Of a DNA stretch of 64,000 nucleotides, positions 12,279-23,918 are shown in pieces (the first letter of the stretch is position 1; every line of letters starts with the position of its first letter). This DNA comes from Rhyacophila brunnea (lineage: Eukaryota > Arthropoda > Insecta > Trichoptera > Rhyacophilidae), in contig JAGYXB010001604.1 in the NCBI GenBank assembly GCA_022495005.1, positions 1-64,000 of the forward strand, in the 5' to 3' direction. Below the pieces are notes generated by a model. That model did not search any database. It had not been told where the DNA came from and saw nothing but the letters and a program-made list of their open reading frames with translations. Both the position numbers and the translations under genes were made by a program.

Positions 12279-12842
12279 CAGTGGAACCTCAATTTTGCGT
12301 GCCCGGAATTCACATTTTCCCGCTATTTGCATGTAGTTTCTGCAGGTCCATAGTACAATAATTGATTCCCAGTTTAATATTCTTATATCTAGCATTTTAC
12401 GCCTGAAATACATGAAAATTCAATTAAAATATTGTCAACACATTCAATTTGGCAACCATGGAAATTTTTGGTTAACTGCAATTTTTTTGTAAATACGCCT
12501 GCCGTGTAAGCGGTGATGGATATCTGCATTCCTTTATTATACACGCAGTTGGCGGACGATCTTTTACTTTTTTATTTTAGTGAGTATGGTCACACAGTAT
12601 TTTTGTCATTCTCCTGTTAGGCTCGAATATTACTGTTGCATTTCTTTGTGTTATGTTCACATCATTTTTACGGTAAGTTTTGACTTTTTTTTTAAACAAG
12701 AAAAAATATGCACCAAACGAATATGATTTTTTGAATACAAAAAATATTTCTTTTAATTTTTCAATATACCCATTTATATTTTCTCACTGTTTTTGTTAGT
12801 TTTTGTCAGTGCCTTCAAAAATGTAAAATCTGGGTTTCATTA
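12279..12842. mobile_element. Tigger-like MITE, second family, copy 1
   Basis: Left end CAGTGGAACCTCAATTTTGC after TA, then 'gtgcccggaattcac' and 'ttttcccg'. The right end carries 'cagtgccttcaaaaatgtaa' and 'aatctgggttt'. The same two ends occur inverted at 37576-38033, and the second occurs at 63880-64000. TA target and end style point to pogo/Tigger. The right boundary is approximate. Confidence 0.6.
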
Positions 12843-13635
12843 TTATATGGATAAATAATATTCTAAAACAAAGTAAATAAAAATAACAGAAAGAATTACA
12901 AAATCGTTGAGAAAATTAAATTAAATTCAATGCAATAAAAGGTGGCTCTGTCTCCAGACCAATAAGATTTTCTTAGGTGATCACAATATTATGAATGAGG
13001 ATATTTTTAAGACAAGCCCTCGGAGTAATGATGTAGAGAGGGCCTATTTTTGAAGCCGTGTTTTTAGTGTATAACGCACAGTAGAACAACGATTTTATTA
13101 TTATCAACTTAACTATGAAACGTTATACCCTAGGGGCGGCATGGTATATGAAAGTATGGTGAAGCCGGCAAGTATGGTGAAACAGGTTGGTAATCAATTT
13201 GCGGCAAAATTTCCACGTTAACATTATATTATATGGGTACATTATAATGACAAAAGTAAATCCTCCGTGATGCCCAGCATTTTTTTTATCACGTCGCCAT
13301 TTCTCGTGAGTTATCGGCTGTTGTCGGCATGCTTCATTTAATTCTATGAGGAAGCCAAATCGTTGCCTATCTCTACTTTTAATGCATCTATGGTTATACC
13401 ATTGTGTTGCTTCTCAGTACGACTACCAAATTTAAACATAACATACTAAGTTAACCATAATATTATGTTCTATTAAAATAATTACCATTAATTTTATATT
13501 TAACATAAAAACAATAATTTTCAGCAACACATGCTCGCAGGTTTTAAATGCATGTAATCAGCCAAATCAATTTTTTCCGACGACATTTTGAAATATTTCA
13601 GCCATAGAAATTTTATTTTACTCTAACGCATAGAG
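12843..13635. other. Noncoding stretch
   Basis: No supported gene or repeat end. A small imperfect repetition of 'agtatggtgaa' occurs near 13155-13185. Confidence 0.35.
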
Positions 13636-13960
13636 CGGAGATATAAGTGTGCCGAATGCTTACTCACACTTATGGTTCGTTTTTGTTCAGGCCTTGGACA
13701 AGCCATTGAGACAAGAGAAGTTAAAGCTATTACGAACAATAGAAAAGATGCAATTAGAAAGATCCATAATGCAGGTAAGGTGTACTAATACGACTGGCCC
13801 AGGATTGGAAGGTGTACTGCAATTTGGTCACCAACATTTGACGTAAGACAACAACCAAAAGAAGATGGATCAATAAAACTAATGCTGCCACCAAAAGATT
13901 CTGGAACATCAATCCTGATAGCACGAAGGGTGTGTCTTGTTCAATATCACTGTTTTGTCA
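13636..13960 (+). pseudogene. Unrecognised broken reading frame
   Basis: One frame runs through nearly the whole interval with a single in-frame TAA at about 13784. It has protein-like composition (GLGQAIETREVKAITNN, WSPTFDVRQQPKEDGS, LMLPPKDSGTSILIARR). An alternative reading is an 84-nt exon at 13691-13774 (acceptor 'ttttgttcag', donor 'gtaagg'), but no partner exon with a matching phase was found. I do not recognise the protein. It may be a relic of a mobile element, a retrocopy or a missed gene. Confidence 0.3.
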
Positions 13961-14143
13961 AATATTCTAAACACAATATATAGGGGTGTTTGCAATTTTT
14001 AATTTTTTATTGGTTGTCATATTGGTAAAAAGTATTACCTTCTTACCATTAATTGAAACTCACTTTATGATGCTAAATTCATTTCAATGTGAATACTCTA
14101 TGTTGAACCTTCCTGTCAAATTTCCAATTCTAGTCCAACAAAT

Positions 14144-15188
14144 CATCGCTATAGGATTTGTTTGCCGAATATCCATTATTGTCGAAATCAACATTTTAAT
14201 GCAGTTCAATTTCTTTTATCGAACTCTACCGAAATCATTTATAAAAACTATATATTTTTATCTAGGAACAGAGATATTTATTTAAAAAACCCGAATACGC
14301 CTTGTTAAGTTACAATTACTCCGTGCTGATCTTCCGAATATCCAACTATTCGGACCTGAATATCCAAGTTAATTTCGGTCGAAATAGATCTCTGTCTTAG
14401 TTTTTATTTCCCGAATATGACTTTTAGCCAATCAAACCGCGCTGTCATAAGTATGTCACCTCGTAGCATAGTGGATAATTCGTGGACTGGGGCGTAAACC
14501 CAGGAGATGCAGGGTCGATTCCTGCCGGGTGTCTTACTTTTTTCAAAAAGATATTTTCTATTGGTTATAATATATTTTCTCAGAAGTGATTTTAAAAATT
14601 AAGTATGTTCAATTATTAGAATGGTACATTCTTAAATCTTGTGAATTATTCGTTCAATAAAAAAATAGTTAATTAAGTACTTAAAAACTATTTTATTACT
14701 TAATCCGAAAAAAACCCAAAAAGCGATTGCCGCATGTTATTATTACATATGAAATTGGGTAATTACGATCATTAAGTATTTAAATAGTAGAAGTAATTAT
14801 TAACAATTATCGTGCAAATAAATATAACATTTGAGGCGCGTACTTTTTGACCACTCAGTAATTTGTGGGCCGTGCAGCAATACGCTACGGTCTTAAATCC
14901 CGAACGTCCTTTATTTTGTCCCGAATATCCATTATTCTGAGAGAGCGCTAAAAAAATCCCAAATATCCACAGTGAGTACTTGTAAATAAAACGCATTTTC
15001 TGTGCATTTAATGATTTATACCAGTATATTATTCTTGGAATCTATTCTTAGATAATGTTGCAATCATACAGTGTAGAAAGAATGATTTATACATCTACTG
15101 ATATTTAAATATACGACAATGAAATTTGTTTTTCGTCTCCTGTAAAATTGACATTTGGTCTATTCGGGAAACAAATTCTATAGCGACG
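14144..15188. mobile_element. MITE of the 4-bp-TSD group, class A, copy 3, with later insertions
   Basis: Ends CATCGCTATAGGATTTG and, reverse-complemented, CGTCGCTATAGAATTTG are flanked by AAAT at 14140-14143 and 15189-15192. It is about four times longer than copy 1 because of inserted material around 14290-15000. That material contains several 'ccgaatatcc' strings (another Tigger-like relic) and a tRNA-like segment. The inner right side keeps the 'gtctcctgtaaaattgac' motif of the family. Confidence 0.7.
14457..14533 (+). repeat. tRNA-like sequence followed by a T-run
   Basis: Perfect 5-bp stems are visible for a T arm (GCAGG/CCTGC around GTCGATT) and an anticodon arm (CTGGG/CCCAG around GCGTAAA, which places GTA where the anticodon would be). 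The B-box is GGTCGATTCC, an A-box-like TAGCATAGTGGATA is present, and the ends pair partly (CACC/GGTG). A 'ctttttt' follows. Position 33 is not U and the D arm is weak, so a tRNA-derived SINE head or tRNA-Tyr-like pseudogene is more likely than a working tRNA. Confidence 0.4.
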
Positions 15189-15485
15189 AAATGTCACAAA
15201 GATTTTAATGAATCTGTATTAGATTTTAACTGTTTATCATTGTTTTTAAAGCAGACGTGTATTGATACCAATTTGATATTGCGTTTCAAGTGTTAGTTGG
15301 TTTAAATTGTTTTTTTTTTTTCAATAAATATAAGCAAAATATAATTGGATGTACCCATCGTATTAATTTTAAATAATTGTTTTATATGTTTTTCAACATT
15401 TTATTAATATGCTTTTATTTGTAAGTTCAATCATTACATATTATTTGAAAATAATAATATGTCCATATTTTTATTAGATTATGAC

Positions 15486-16025
15486 TAGGGATTGCAATAC
15501 CGGTATTCCAGTATTTATCAATACCAAAATACCGGTTTTATAAATCCAAAATACTGAAATTTTCGGTATTAAGAAAGCACATTCGTTTACTGCTGCTATT
15601 CGCTGCTAAAATGCAAACATATTGACTGAATCCAATACAGGTGAAATAATAATAAAGCAAAACTCATCAAATATATTTACATATATAATTGACGCATCCA
15701 CTTTATCGTTCCACTTCGCCCAATCGAAACTCGCAATTCATCATAACGCATACTCGTGATTTCACTCCGCTAAATTATAATCTGTTAACCTATCTGTAAT
15801 AATTAAATTAATATTTATTTGGAAGGAGATAATAAAACCAGGGTTCATTTCATTCACGCATTTCAAGTTATTCCTTGGAGTCAACCTACCCTCTGGTTTC
15901 CTATTCCATCTCACTTCCAAAAGCTTTATTTACTTATAAGTACGAATACCGGTATTAATACTGGTATTCAATAAGAAATACCGAAAAACTGGTATTGACA
16001 TTTTCATTCGGTATTGCAATCCTTA
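15486..16025. mobile_element. hAT-type MITE
   Basis: A 540-bp element whose ends read TAGGGATTGCAATACCGG and, reverse-complemented, TAAGGATTGCAATACCG. It is bounded by the exact 8-bp duplication ATTATGAC at 15478-15485 and 16026-16033. An 8-bp target duplication is the hAT hallmark. The interior repeats 'aataccggtatt'-like strings near both ends. No transposase. Confidence 0.85.
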
Positions 16026-16527
16026 ATTATGACCAAATGTGAATATCAATTTTACTCAATTTCTTGTTATTTCTTAATTATATGTAGTATTATAACCAAT
16101 TAATATTTTTTAATGACTTACTACTTCAAATTTTAATTTCACTACACTTCAATAGAATTTTAAAAACTAACCAGCACCATCTGCAGTTTGTATGAAATTT
16201 GTTTGTTCAATGAAAACAAATAAGTGTGACTGACAAAAGTTAATGTGCACTATCTATGTCGGATCTTAGCAGCCTACTTCCACTCCTTGCCACTGCTACG
16301 TATGCATTATAAACAAACTGTAAGCCACTTGATTTCGTTAGTTCATTTAGATTAGTAGATTATAGAAGATTTCACATAAAATAAAGATTGGTAATGAAAA
16401 TAGAATGAAGCCAAAATATCCTTCGAATGTGTCGATGGTGGGTGTTGACATGGATTCGATATATATATATATATATATTTCTTTTATTTTGTTAACTGTC
16501 AATTCATGGTGGAACTGCATTGTATTG
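16026..16527. other. Noncoding stretch with a TA microsatellite
   Basis: An uninterrupted (TA)n run lies at about 16459-16480. Nothing else is supported. Confidence 0.4.
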
Positions 16528-17212
16528 TTGTTTTTATTTAATAAAACGCAATTTTTTTGTAGTATTTATTCCACTTTTAATCAACAGACAATATATAGAT
16601 TAATGACAATAAAATGAATTTCCCGACTCGTTTTCTTCTGGGTATGCTATCAATGCAATCCCTGTCTACCCAAAGAGTGATTGTTCTTTTAAAGCATTTC
16701 TTTTTACTTCTTCGTGGGTTCATTTACAATCCGCATATACTGGCAAATATTAATTTTCATGTTCCCACCAATATCACTCGCAGCTCCACGGTCTTCAAGA
16801 TACCTCGTCGCAGGACAGATGTTATGTTTCATGATGCTGTGTATCGTGCAATTAGCTTATTTGATGGCACCATAAAGGTTGATTTGTTTTTTATTAATTA
16901 TATAATGTTTGTAGACGTTTTAAATAGGATAAATTTATAATTGTATATATTATCATATTTCTTTAATATTTACACATGCTGTCTTTTCCACTTTCTTGTC
17001 ATATTAGTTGTTATTTGTAATTAAGATATTTTATATATTTGTATGTATTATGTATTATGGCGCATTGGCCAAAAGCTGTAATGCCGTAATACTCTTTTTT
17101 TATAAATAAAATAAAAAAATAAATAAAGAATTGAATCTATTGATTAAAAGTGGAATAAGTACTACAAAAAAAAATTGCGTTTTATTAAATAAAAGCAACA
17201 ATATATATATAT
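16528..17212 (+). pseudogene. Non-LTR retrotransposon 3' relic between inverted repeats
   Basis: The frame at 16614-16940 reads like the C-terminal tail of a LINE reverse-transcriptase ORF ('ILANINFHVPTNITRSSTVF', then 'IPRRRTDVMFHDAVYRAISL'). In LINE proteins this position holds a 'LINFRVPSRSTRS..FYVP..RT' tail. The 3' end at about 17090-17128 has 'aaataaaataaaaaaataaa' repeats. Outer segments 16528-16610 and 17123-17212 are inverted copies of each other ('ttaataaaacgcaatttttt' / 'aaaaaattgcgttttatt'). A second piece of the same LINE is at 56748-56830. Confidence 0.5.
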
Positions 17213-17734
17213 ATTGAAAAATGACAATAATCGTTGAAAAAATTTTTGTTGTTAAATTGAAATATTATGGTTCGCTCGAAGAATGATTCTAATACAAATA
17301 ATGTACACATGTGGATAGTAGTTTCGATAACACCTCTGAACTAACGATTCAGATTTGTACAAATACATATTTAATTTTTTATAAAATTAATCTAAATCGA
17401 GGTAAGTACCTACCTAATTGAAGAAAATTGTAATTTACATACCTACCTAGGTTAAGTGTGTTATAAAAAAATAATATGTATTGATTTCTATCTCTATGAA
17501 AAATATATTTTACCAGAATGATCAAAATACTTTCTATTGTAATACATTGACATATCAGGAGGTAATTTTCGGTTACATGTAAATTGTACGTAAAACATTT
17601 CACCGTAGCACAGTTCGCCGTGAGCTTTCTATCGGAAAGAGATGACCGTACACTATACGGTCTCCAATTTTATTAGATTCAAGATGAACATTAATTCAAT
17701 GTTCATAGCTGATTTTGGCAAAATTCATCAATTC
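17213..17734. other. Noncoding stretch
   Basis: No supported gene or repeat end seen. Confidence 0.35.
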
Positions 17735-17826
17735 AATAATGAAAACCTAACATAACCTTACCTTACCCAACAAATAATCAAGTATATCGGGTATTTTTCA
17801 AAATTTGTTTGCTGCTGGCTTCCTGT
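17735..17826. repeat. Half copy of the TTAGG-centred foldback element
   Basis: 'cctaacataacctta', 'caacaaataatc' and 'tatcgggtatttttcaaaat' follow one arm of the 199-bp foldback at 26747-26945, with substitutions. Only one arm is recognisable. Confidence 0.5.
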
Positions 17827-18258
17827 AAAGTGTAAACCGACAAGACCTGTGTTTTGTTTAGACATGAATTTTATGTCAGTATTATACGACTCAAAAAAGT
17901 CTTTAATATACGGCCATATATTTCCGATTCAACATTTCACAGTGATTTGTGATACGGCGAACTGCATACGTACAAGTTTCCGGACACGTAATTTTCAACT
18001 TTGGTCAAATCCACTTTTTGATAATAATTGTGAAAGTGTGTTATTTTCATTTCTCTTTCCTAAATAATTTGTGTATACTAGCATCATAACAAAGATGTCG
18101 TCTTTCTAATCAGCTTCGTGATGTTGACATTATTTGTCAAGATGTTGACTGCCTTTGCGATGACATGATTGGATTAAATGGATTTAACATCTAGCATTTC
18201 CAAGAAAAAAAATTCTTTTTAGAGTTGACCTATTGAAAATTACCTCTTGATTTGTTCA

Positions 18259-18435
18259 AATGTTGTCATACAATGGTACCCAAGGGGCACTAAACCCCAC
18301 CGAATCAACAAACCAATAGTGTTCGGTGGATGTACATGGCAGCAAAGAGCTAGGAACCGAGTAGAGTGGAAGGAGCTAGGGGGGAGACTTTCATTCAGCA
18401 GTAGATCGATCCCGGCTGATAATAATGATGACTAT
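18259..18435 (+). pseudogene. RTE LINE 3'-end fragment
   Basis: The frame reads VIQWYPRGTKPH.. then WQQRARNRVEWKELGGR. It parallels the C-terminus of the RTE element at 28105-29207 on the other strand (VIQWYLRSTKRP, WQRNAQDREKWKQLEEAF). It ends with 'ttcattcagcagtagatc' and an 'aataatgatgac' tail, as RTE 3' ends do. Confidence 0.65.
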
Positions 18436-18794
18436 AATAGTATGGTTGGCAACACTGCTTTCATATCAATTACGTCATGCGCCGACATTGCCGCTAGTCG
18501 CTGCAACATGTTGCAACGGCCAGTAGGTGGACATAGAACGTATACTGTCGATGTATGAAGAGGGAAGAAGCGGGGCTACCGCTGTGGAAGTAGTAAGGCG
18601 AGGTGGGGTTGCACGGGAGGATGTGGATATCACTGCATCGAAAACGTCTTATGGTTAAGCTCATCCAACAGCTGTTGTAACGTGTGGCATCGAATAGCTG
18701 TTGCGTCGGCGGTTGGTCTTAGTCCCGACAATAGATGTTCTATAGTATCTCATTTTTGTAGCATATTAATACGCATAGAAAATGGTTGTGGTAA

Positions 18795-19105
18795 AGAACA
18801 CATTCCCAATCTTTTTCGACTCGTGACCCACGACCCCGATAATTTGTAAAAAACCTTTTTAATAGAGTAAAGGAAACGCAATGAAAATAGATTTTACAGT
18901 ATAATTTTAACTTTAGACATATTTAATGTGATGGTTAATATTGTAACTCGTTAACCAGCTTCAAGATTTGCGGTTGAGTTTTCATTAATGCCAACCTTAG
19001 TCATTCTTGTGTGTTTTGATTTTCAAATGAAGAAGCTTCGAAAATCCACTCTCGCAGAGATACATAGAAGCAAAATAGTAGTTAAACTCGAAAGGTAACA
19101 TTTTG
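18795..19105 (-). pseudogene. hAT transposase relic
   Basis: On the minus strand about 19012-19100 encodes YYFASMYLCESGFSKLLHLK, the conserved CESGFS block of the hAT C-terminal dimerisation region, then KIKTHKND and a stop. At the outer side 'cattcccaatctttttcgac' and 'tcgtgacccacgacc' resemble hAT terminal sequence. No matching far end was identified. Confidence 0.5.
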
Positions 19106-20580
19106 ACGCATCATGACTGATATATAGCACACCAGAATTGATTCAGAAATTTTTCGTTCTGCAGTTCCAAGAATTTATTTTGTACCTACTTCGTCAGGAA
19201 CGCTGGCTACATCAAGGGAAGCAGCATAATAGAATTTTATTATTTCTTGGAACCCGTATCTACTATAATTCGATGACAAAAATTCAGAAATGGCGTCTGA
19301 CAGATGAGGGCATACAACTGTGAAGTGGTACCCAATCCCAAAATCGATTTCGTGCCAGTGTACTTGTCATACTAGAGGTGCGATTTGGTTCAAAATCAAT
19401 ATTTTTTTACCCTACCTTACTTTACTTTACCCGTGCGGTAAAGCTAAAGTACTCTATATCGTCATTGTGGTTAAGGTGTTTTGAGACTAAAAACTTAACA
19501 CAAACTACTTATTTTTGGGTTACAGTAGGTTTTTGATCTCAAAAGATCTCGATCACAAAAACAAATGGAGTGCTATAGCTTTACCATGGCTCTATATAGC
19601 CTTCATAGACTAATTTATTATGAATATCATCTTTGCTGTGGGAATATACATTTCTAACCAATAATAATAAAAGAATCCTATCGTTACAAACATAATATTA
19701 TTGATGTCAATTTGACGTTTACGATATTAAATTATTGCCATGTCATCAGTGCTGTCAACGGTTATTCCATAGACTAAGGTCATTCACAAAAATAGAAGCG
19801 TTACCAAATTTACGATGCAAGGTAAAGCTAGAGAATAATGAGATAAAAAATGCGGGGTAGCTTTTCTCAAAATGAAAAAAAAATCTGGAAACTAGATACC
19901 ATTTAATAAATTAGTCATTATTATAAACATTGTCCACACGATATCAAAGAATTTATTGCAAGTATCACCAGTAAATTAAAAATTAATGCAGGTAGGTACG
20001 AATATTGGATATCATTAAAATATTGTATGTAACAAAGAGATTGGACTCCTCCCACAGAGGTAGCACACAAGTGTCAGAGCGTACTCGTTTTGTGGACAAA
20101 ATTTTATCTCTCTGAAATTAGGTACACTTGCTGCAAATGGGCCATACTCGGACATAAAAACGTCTCACTGAGTATTTTTTTTATCAACACTTCAGCTTAC
20201 AACCAATTTAATTATGATAAGACGTATTTTCATTATAAAAAGTTCCCGCAATAAAAACTTTATTAGGATTCAGGGTAAGAAAGAATAATGCAAATAGAAG
20301 TAAGTCATTTATTTTTAATAACAAAAAAAACACAATATTTTGAAAAATTAAACACAAATCAGTTAATAGCAAATGGTTAAATATTGGAATAAGAAATATC
20401 GTCTTGTTTTTACATATTGTTCTATATAAAATAACATAGCATTATTGTATTTTTTTAATATTATATTTCCCTTTTTTCTAATTTTCGAATATTATCTAAA
20501 GTAGTGATTTTTAATGCCTGTCGACGATTTTTTTTGACGAAGACTTTTTACTTTTGACCTTAATAAAGAAACTTTACGCT
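19106..20580. other. Noncoding stretch with one dispersed repeat
   Basis: 19460-19560 ('taaggtgttttgag', 'ctacttatttttgggttaca') is a diverged copy of 31115-31230. No supported gene elsewhere. Confidence 0.4.
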
Positions 20581-21570
20581 TTAACATAAACCGTTAGGTG
20601 TACAAGGAGAACCAACTGAAGTTGCTGGTAGAGCGCTATTTTTCGATGTATCATCAGAGGTAACGTCAACATCCATCTTTACCAGTGTTGGCGGGTTGTG
20701 AACTTCGGCATTGACTGAAAGAAATACATGAATTTTATTTGCAAAATTTTCATAAGGAACTTTAGGCAAGTTGGTAATAGAGATATCATTTCATTAAACT
20801 ATAGTAAAATGTATAAAATGCACAAAGTGTTAACCGCACCTGAAGTACATTCATATAAAATATCGATGGTATTGAAGACTCTTTCAGCCGGACCTCTGAT
20901 GAAATCATTTTACAAGAAATGCTTCCCATACAGTAATGCATATTGAGATGGCACCCAGCTCTCCCACCCGACTGCATCAATCCACAATTTCCGAAGAACT
21001 TCATTTTTCGGAAATCTGAAATAATTTAATTTATATAACATTATAAAAATGCTACATATACTCCATTACATACTTCATATAAATATTTTTTTTTGTTTGG
21101 TATTCTTAAAAATATATTTAACTCTGAAATGAAATATAAAATCTATGTAAATAATGAATGTCATTAATTAGCACTAACAGTTTTTACTTTGAAAAACACA
21201 TCGTATATTTTGGGTTCAAAATGATATTATGCATACGGCCCTGGATTTTTCGCAATAAACAACCGTTTGACGTTTGATGTAAAAGTTGTGAATTGTTATT
21301 GTAAAAGATCGTTTAGGAAAAACTATCAATGTATAAATAATTAATAGTATGCATATTGTTCCGAAATGCTGTTACTCATTTGTATTCTTTCATTAATAAA
21401 CACTTTTTTACCGAATAATAACGTAGAATAAAACAGCACTCATTTGTCAATGAACGTAAAGAAAAATATAATATTATTATTATAAATACCTGTGAAAAGA
21501 TACGCCGGAATTTTTCCTGGCTAGAGACCATGCTTTTTTGTACTTAAAACGTCGACGAAAATATCTTACT
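20581..21570 (-). pseudogene. THAP-domain gene, decayed, at least three exons
   Basis: Minus-strand exons join in phase: about 21570-21490 (donor 'gtattt'), 21015-20840 (acceptor 'attatttcag', donor 'gtgcgg') and 20714-20581 (acceptor 'tttctttcag', stop TAA). The joined frame gives NSGVSFHR then FPKNEVLRKLWIDAVGWESW, then ALLYGKHF, the pattern of a THAP zinc finger (FHRFPK...W..A......CGKHF). The expected Cys before GKH is Tyr, no CxxC pair is seen in the N-terminal part, and an in-frame TAA follows GKHFL. So the finger cannot bind zinc as written. THAP domains are DNA-binding modules of P-element-type transposases and of host regulators; which this was is not clear. The last exon is Ser/Thr/Pro-rich. 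Confidence 0.6.
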
Positions 21571-22443
21571 TCTTTTAAGATCGAGAGAATAACAATATTA
21601 TATCCGCCATGTTGTTTTCGACACGAACTTGAAGTAGCAGTTCCAGAATAGGTACCAGCTGTCTTTCTCCGATTCGTATTTTTCAGTACCTACATAAATG
21701 ATGGCATGTTCCCTCTCCAGTCTTCAATCTCTTTGGTATGTAACATGTATTTATTGGTATAGTTTATGGTACAGAAGACCAGCGAGCTAATGTTCTAGAG
21801 AGGTACCTTTTTTAGAGCCTTCTGGATTATCAAAAAAATGTTATACTTATCGCCATACGCCAAATAAGAATTTTGTAAGCAAGGTAGGAAGATTTTTAAT
21901 TAACATCATAATGCTAGATCTGGTCAGAAAACGCAATGGCCAGGGGCCCAGCATGATATTATTATGTAAGGTGTCTAATAGTTTTCATTGAGGAATGCAT
22001 AAGGTAAGAAGTTTGCAACACTGCATCTCATTCAAATAGAGATGTTTTTTAGAAAAATGTATTGATATTCGGTAGCTCCTCAAGAAACTACGAATACCTA
22101 CTGTTAGGCTAGGTAGGTAGTATACGGTATTAGCGAAATGGGTTTATTTATATTACTTATAATTATTATGTCTGCGTAGGTCATATCACTCAACTGGCTG
22201 AAATGAGTCGGGGTTTCCGGTTATTTGTTATCAGCTGATACCAACATTCTATATCAAATTAGTGATTCCAAATAGTAGAAATTTCTTATTGTTGGCCTAC
22301 AATCAGATACTAATACATCCTCGGTAATATTATATCACGGCGATTCCATATATATAATACTTATCACAAGTGACGATATGATGCCAAAAGTTACTAGTTG
22401 ATACGAATACAAAAAATATCAATCATACTCATACTGTTTGTTG
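21571..22443. other. Noncoding stretch
   Basis: Contains 'ctactgttaggctaggtaggtagta' type short repeats only; no supported gene. Confidence 0.35.
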
Positions 22444-22451
22444 GTTTAGAC

Positions 22452-23910
22452 CAGTGGTCTCTTTTTTTATACGTTGGCTATACTTATATCCATATGAAAA
22501 CAACTTCAGAACCCCCTCTTACCTCAGTTGCTATTGCTAAGGAGGTGGGCTGAGATTCGGTCGACTTTTTTGGTCATGAAGTTTTGATCCAAGCTGTACT
22601 AAGGAGTGTGCGTGGTACGAAATTTTAATTGTGACTTTTTAACCCTTTTCCCTGCATATATTACCCAATTATTGATTTTGCTGTAGTAACTGAAGATTAT
22701 AAAGGTAAGATATCCTTTTATTTATATGTTTTTTGTGCCGTAACGTTAAATATGAGTGTTCATTAAGTGGTCTTTCTAATGGAGGTTAATCCAATTAATA
22801 GACGGTGTGTGATAATTTATTTATTAATTATTATACCCTTTAATGATTATAATATATAGTTGTAATGTCGATATTTATGTATTTAGATATTTTAGGAAGC
22901 TTATAGCTAGTATTTGAACACTTTTTTTAATACTATGGTACCAATTCATTAACTAGCATTTCTAATCTAATGAATGGACCAGAGAATAATGTATTATGGT
23001 TGAAAAGTAGACCTTAACTTTTTTTATCTATGATTACTTCACAAAAAGGAATATTTACAATACAGTAACAGTTTTTTATGATGTGGCGGCAGATAAATGA
23101 GCAACTTTAATGCTTAACAAAATTTCAAAAATTTCCATTTTTTAAGAAAAATCATCTTCAATGCCATAAAAATTAGTAATAACAAAGCTATACGCAATGT
23201 ATTGTACTTACATATTGTTATAATTGTAAAATAATAAATGCTTAATATGTTTAATATGCTTAGTTCATTTACTGGTTTTTTCAGGTTCATTCTTTAGATT
23301 CTGTGTTCAATTACTGGGCTTTTCTGTATTAATTTATATATTATTGTTTATTAAACAGAGTTGGGTTGCACATTATATCTATTAAATTCGTTTAAATCTA
23401 CACAAGTTATAGATGAGTACAATATTTTTTAAAAGAACTATAAGAATACCTATGCTTTTTTAGAAATTTTACAATTGTGCAAAGTCCTTAAGTGTGCATT
23501 CACTATCGGCTTACCCTACCTTGTCACTCCAATCCGAATGCAAAAATTATCAAGATGTACATCTGTGAGTCTGTTTCTATATTTACTTTTAGCCACATTC
23601 ATAGTGGAAAACGTTGATTCACAAAAGTAGGTAGAACAAGACAATGCCTTAATTTTGAGCGCAATTCGCAAAACTAAAATTGGATACTTTTCTGTTGGGA
23701 AGAATGTGCCAAGAAATTCATATTACAGCAACTTGTTAAGTATTTCATTGAAACTTAGTTCGAGAAATATTTCATTTTGAGTCCAAAAATAAAATTTGAT
23801 AGGCAAATTTATAAATAATATTAGAAAATAACTACCTACCTACTAAATAGATACCGAAAATGGTACCGAGGGTTACCGGTAGCTCGCGAGCGACCGTTTG
23901 GCGATCACTG
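22452..23910. mobile_element. hAT transposon with degenerate transposase
   Basis: Ends CAGTGGTCTC and, reverse-complemented, CAGTGATCGCCAAACGGTCG are bounded by the exact 8-bp duplication GTTTAGAC at 22444-22451 and 23911-23918. The 1459-bp interior holds the C-terminal part of a transposase on the minus strand (23516-23795). Other interior sequence is AT-rich and not readable as protein. Confidence 0.85.
23516..23795 (-). pseudogene. hAT transposase C-terminal fragment
   Basis: Minus-strand frame: EFLGTFFPTEKYPILVLRIA, then STYFCESTFSTMNVAKSKYR and NRLTDVHLDNFCIRIG before a TAG stop. This is the hAT dimerisation tail (YP.L...A, STY.CE..FS.MN..KSK.R.RLTD.HL). An in-frame TAA interrupts it upstream (LNKLL then stop). 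The rest of the enzyme is unrecognisable, so it is inactive. Confidence 0.75.
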
Positions 23911-23918
23911 GTTTAGAC

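Noticed and set aside
13775..13802. A 28-nt 'intron' with TACTAAT-like branch point
   Set aside because: Too short for a normal spliceosomal intron and the downstream frame is not improved.
14457..14533. Functional tRNA-Tyr gene
   Set aside because: The base before the anticodon is not U, the D arm is weak and no intron is present; kept only as a tRNA-like repeat.
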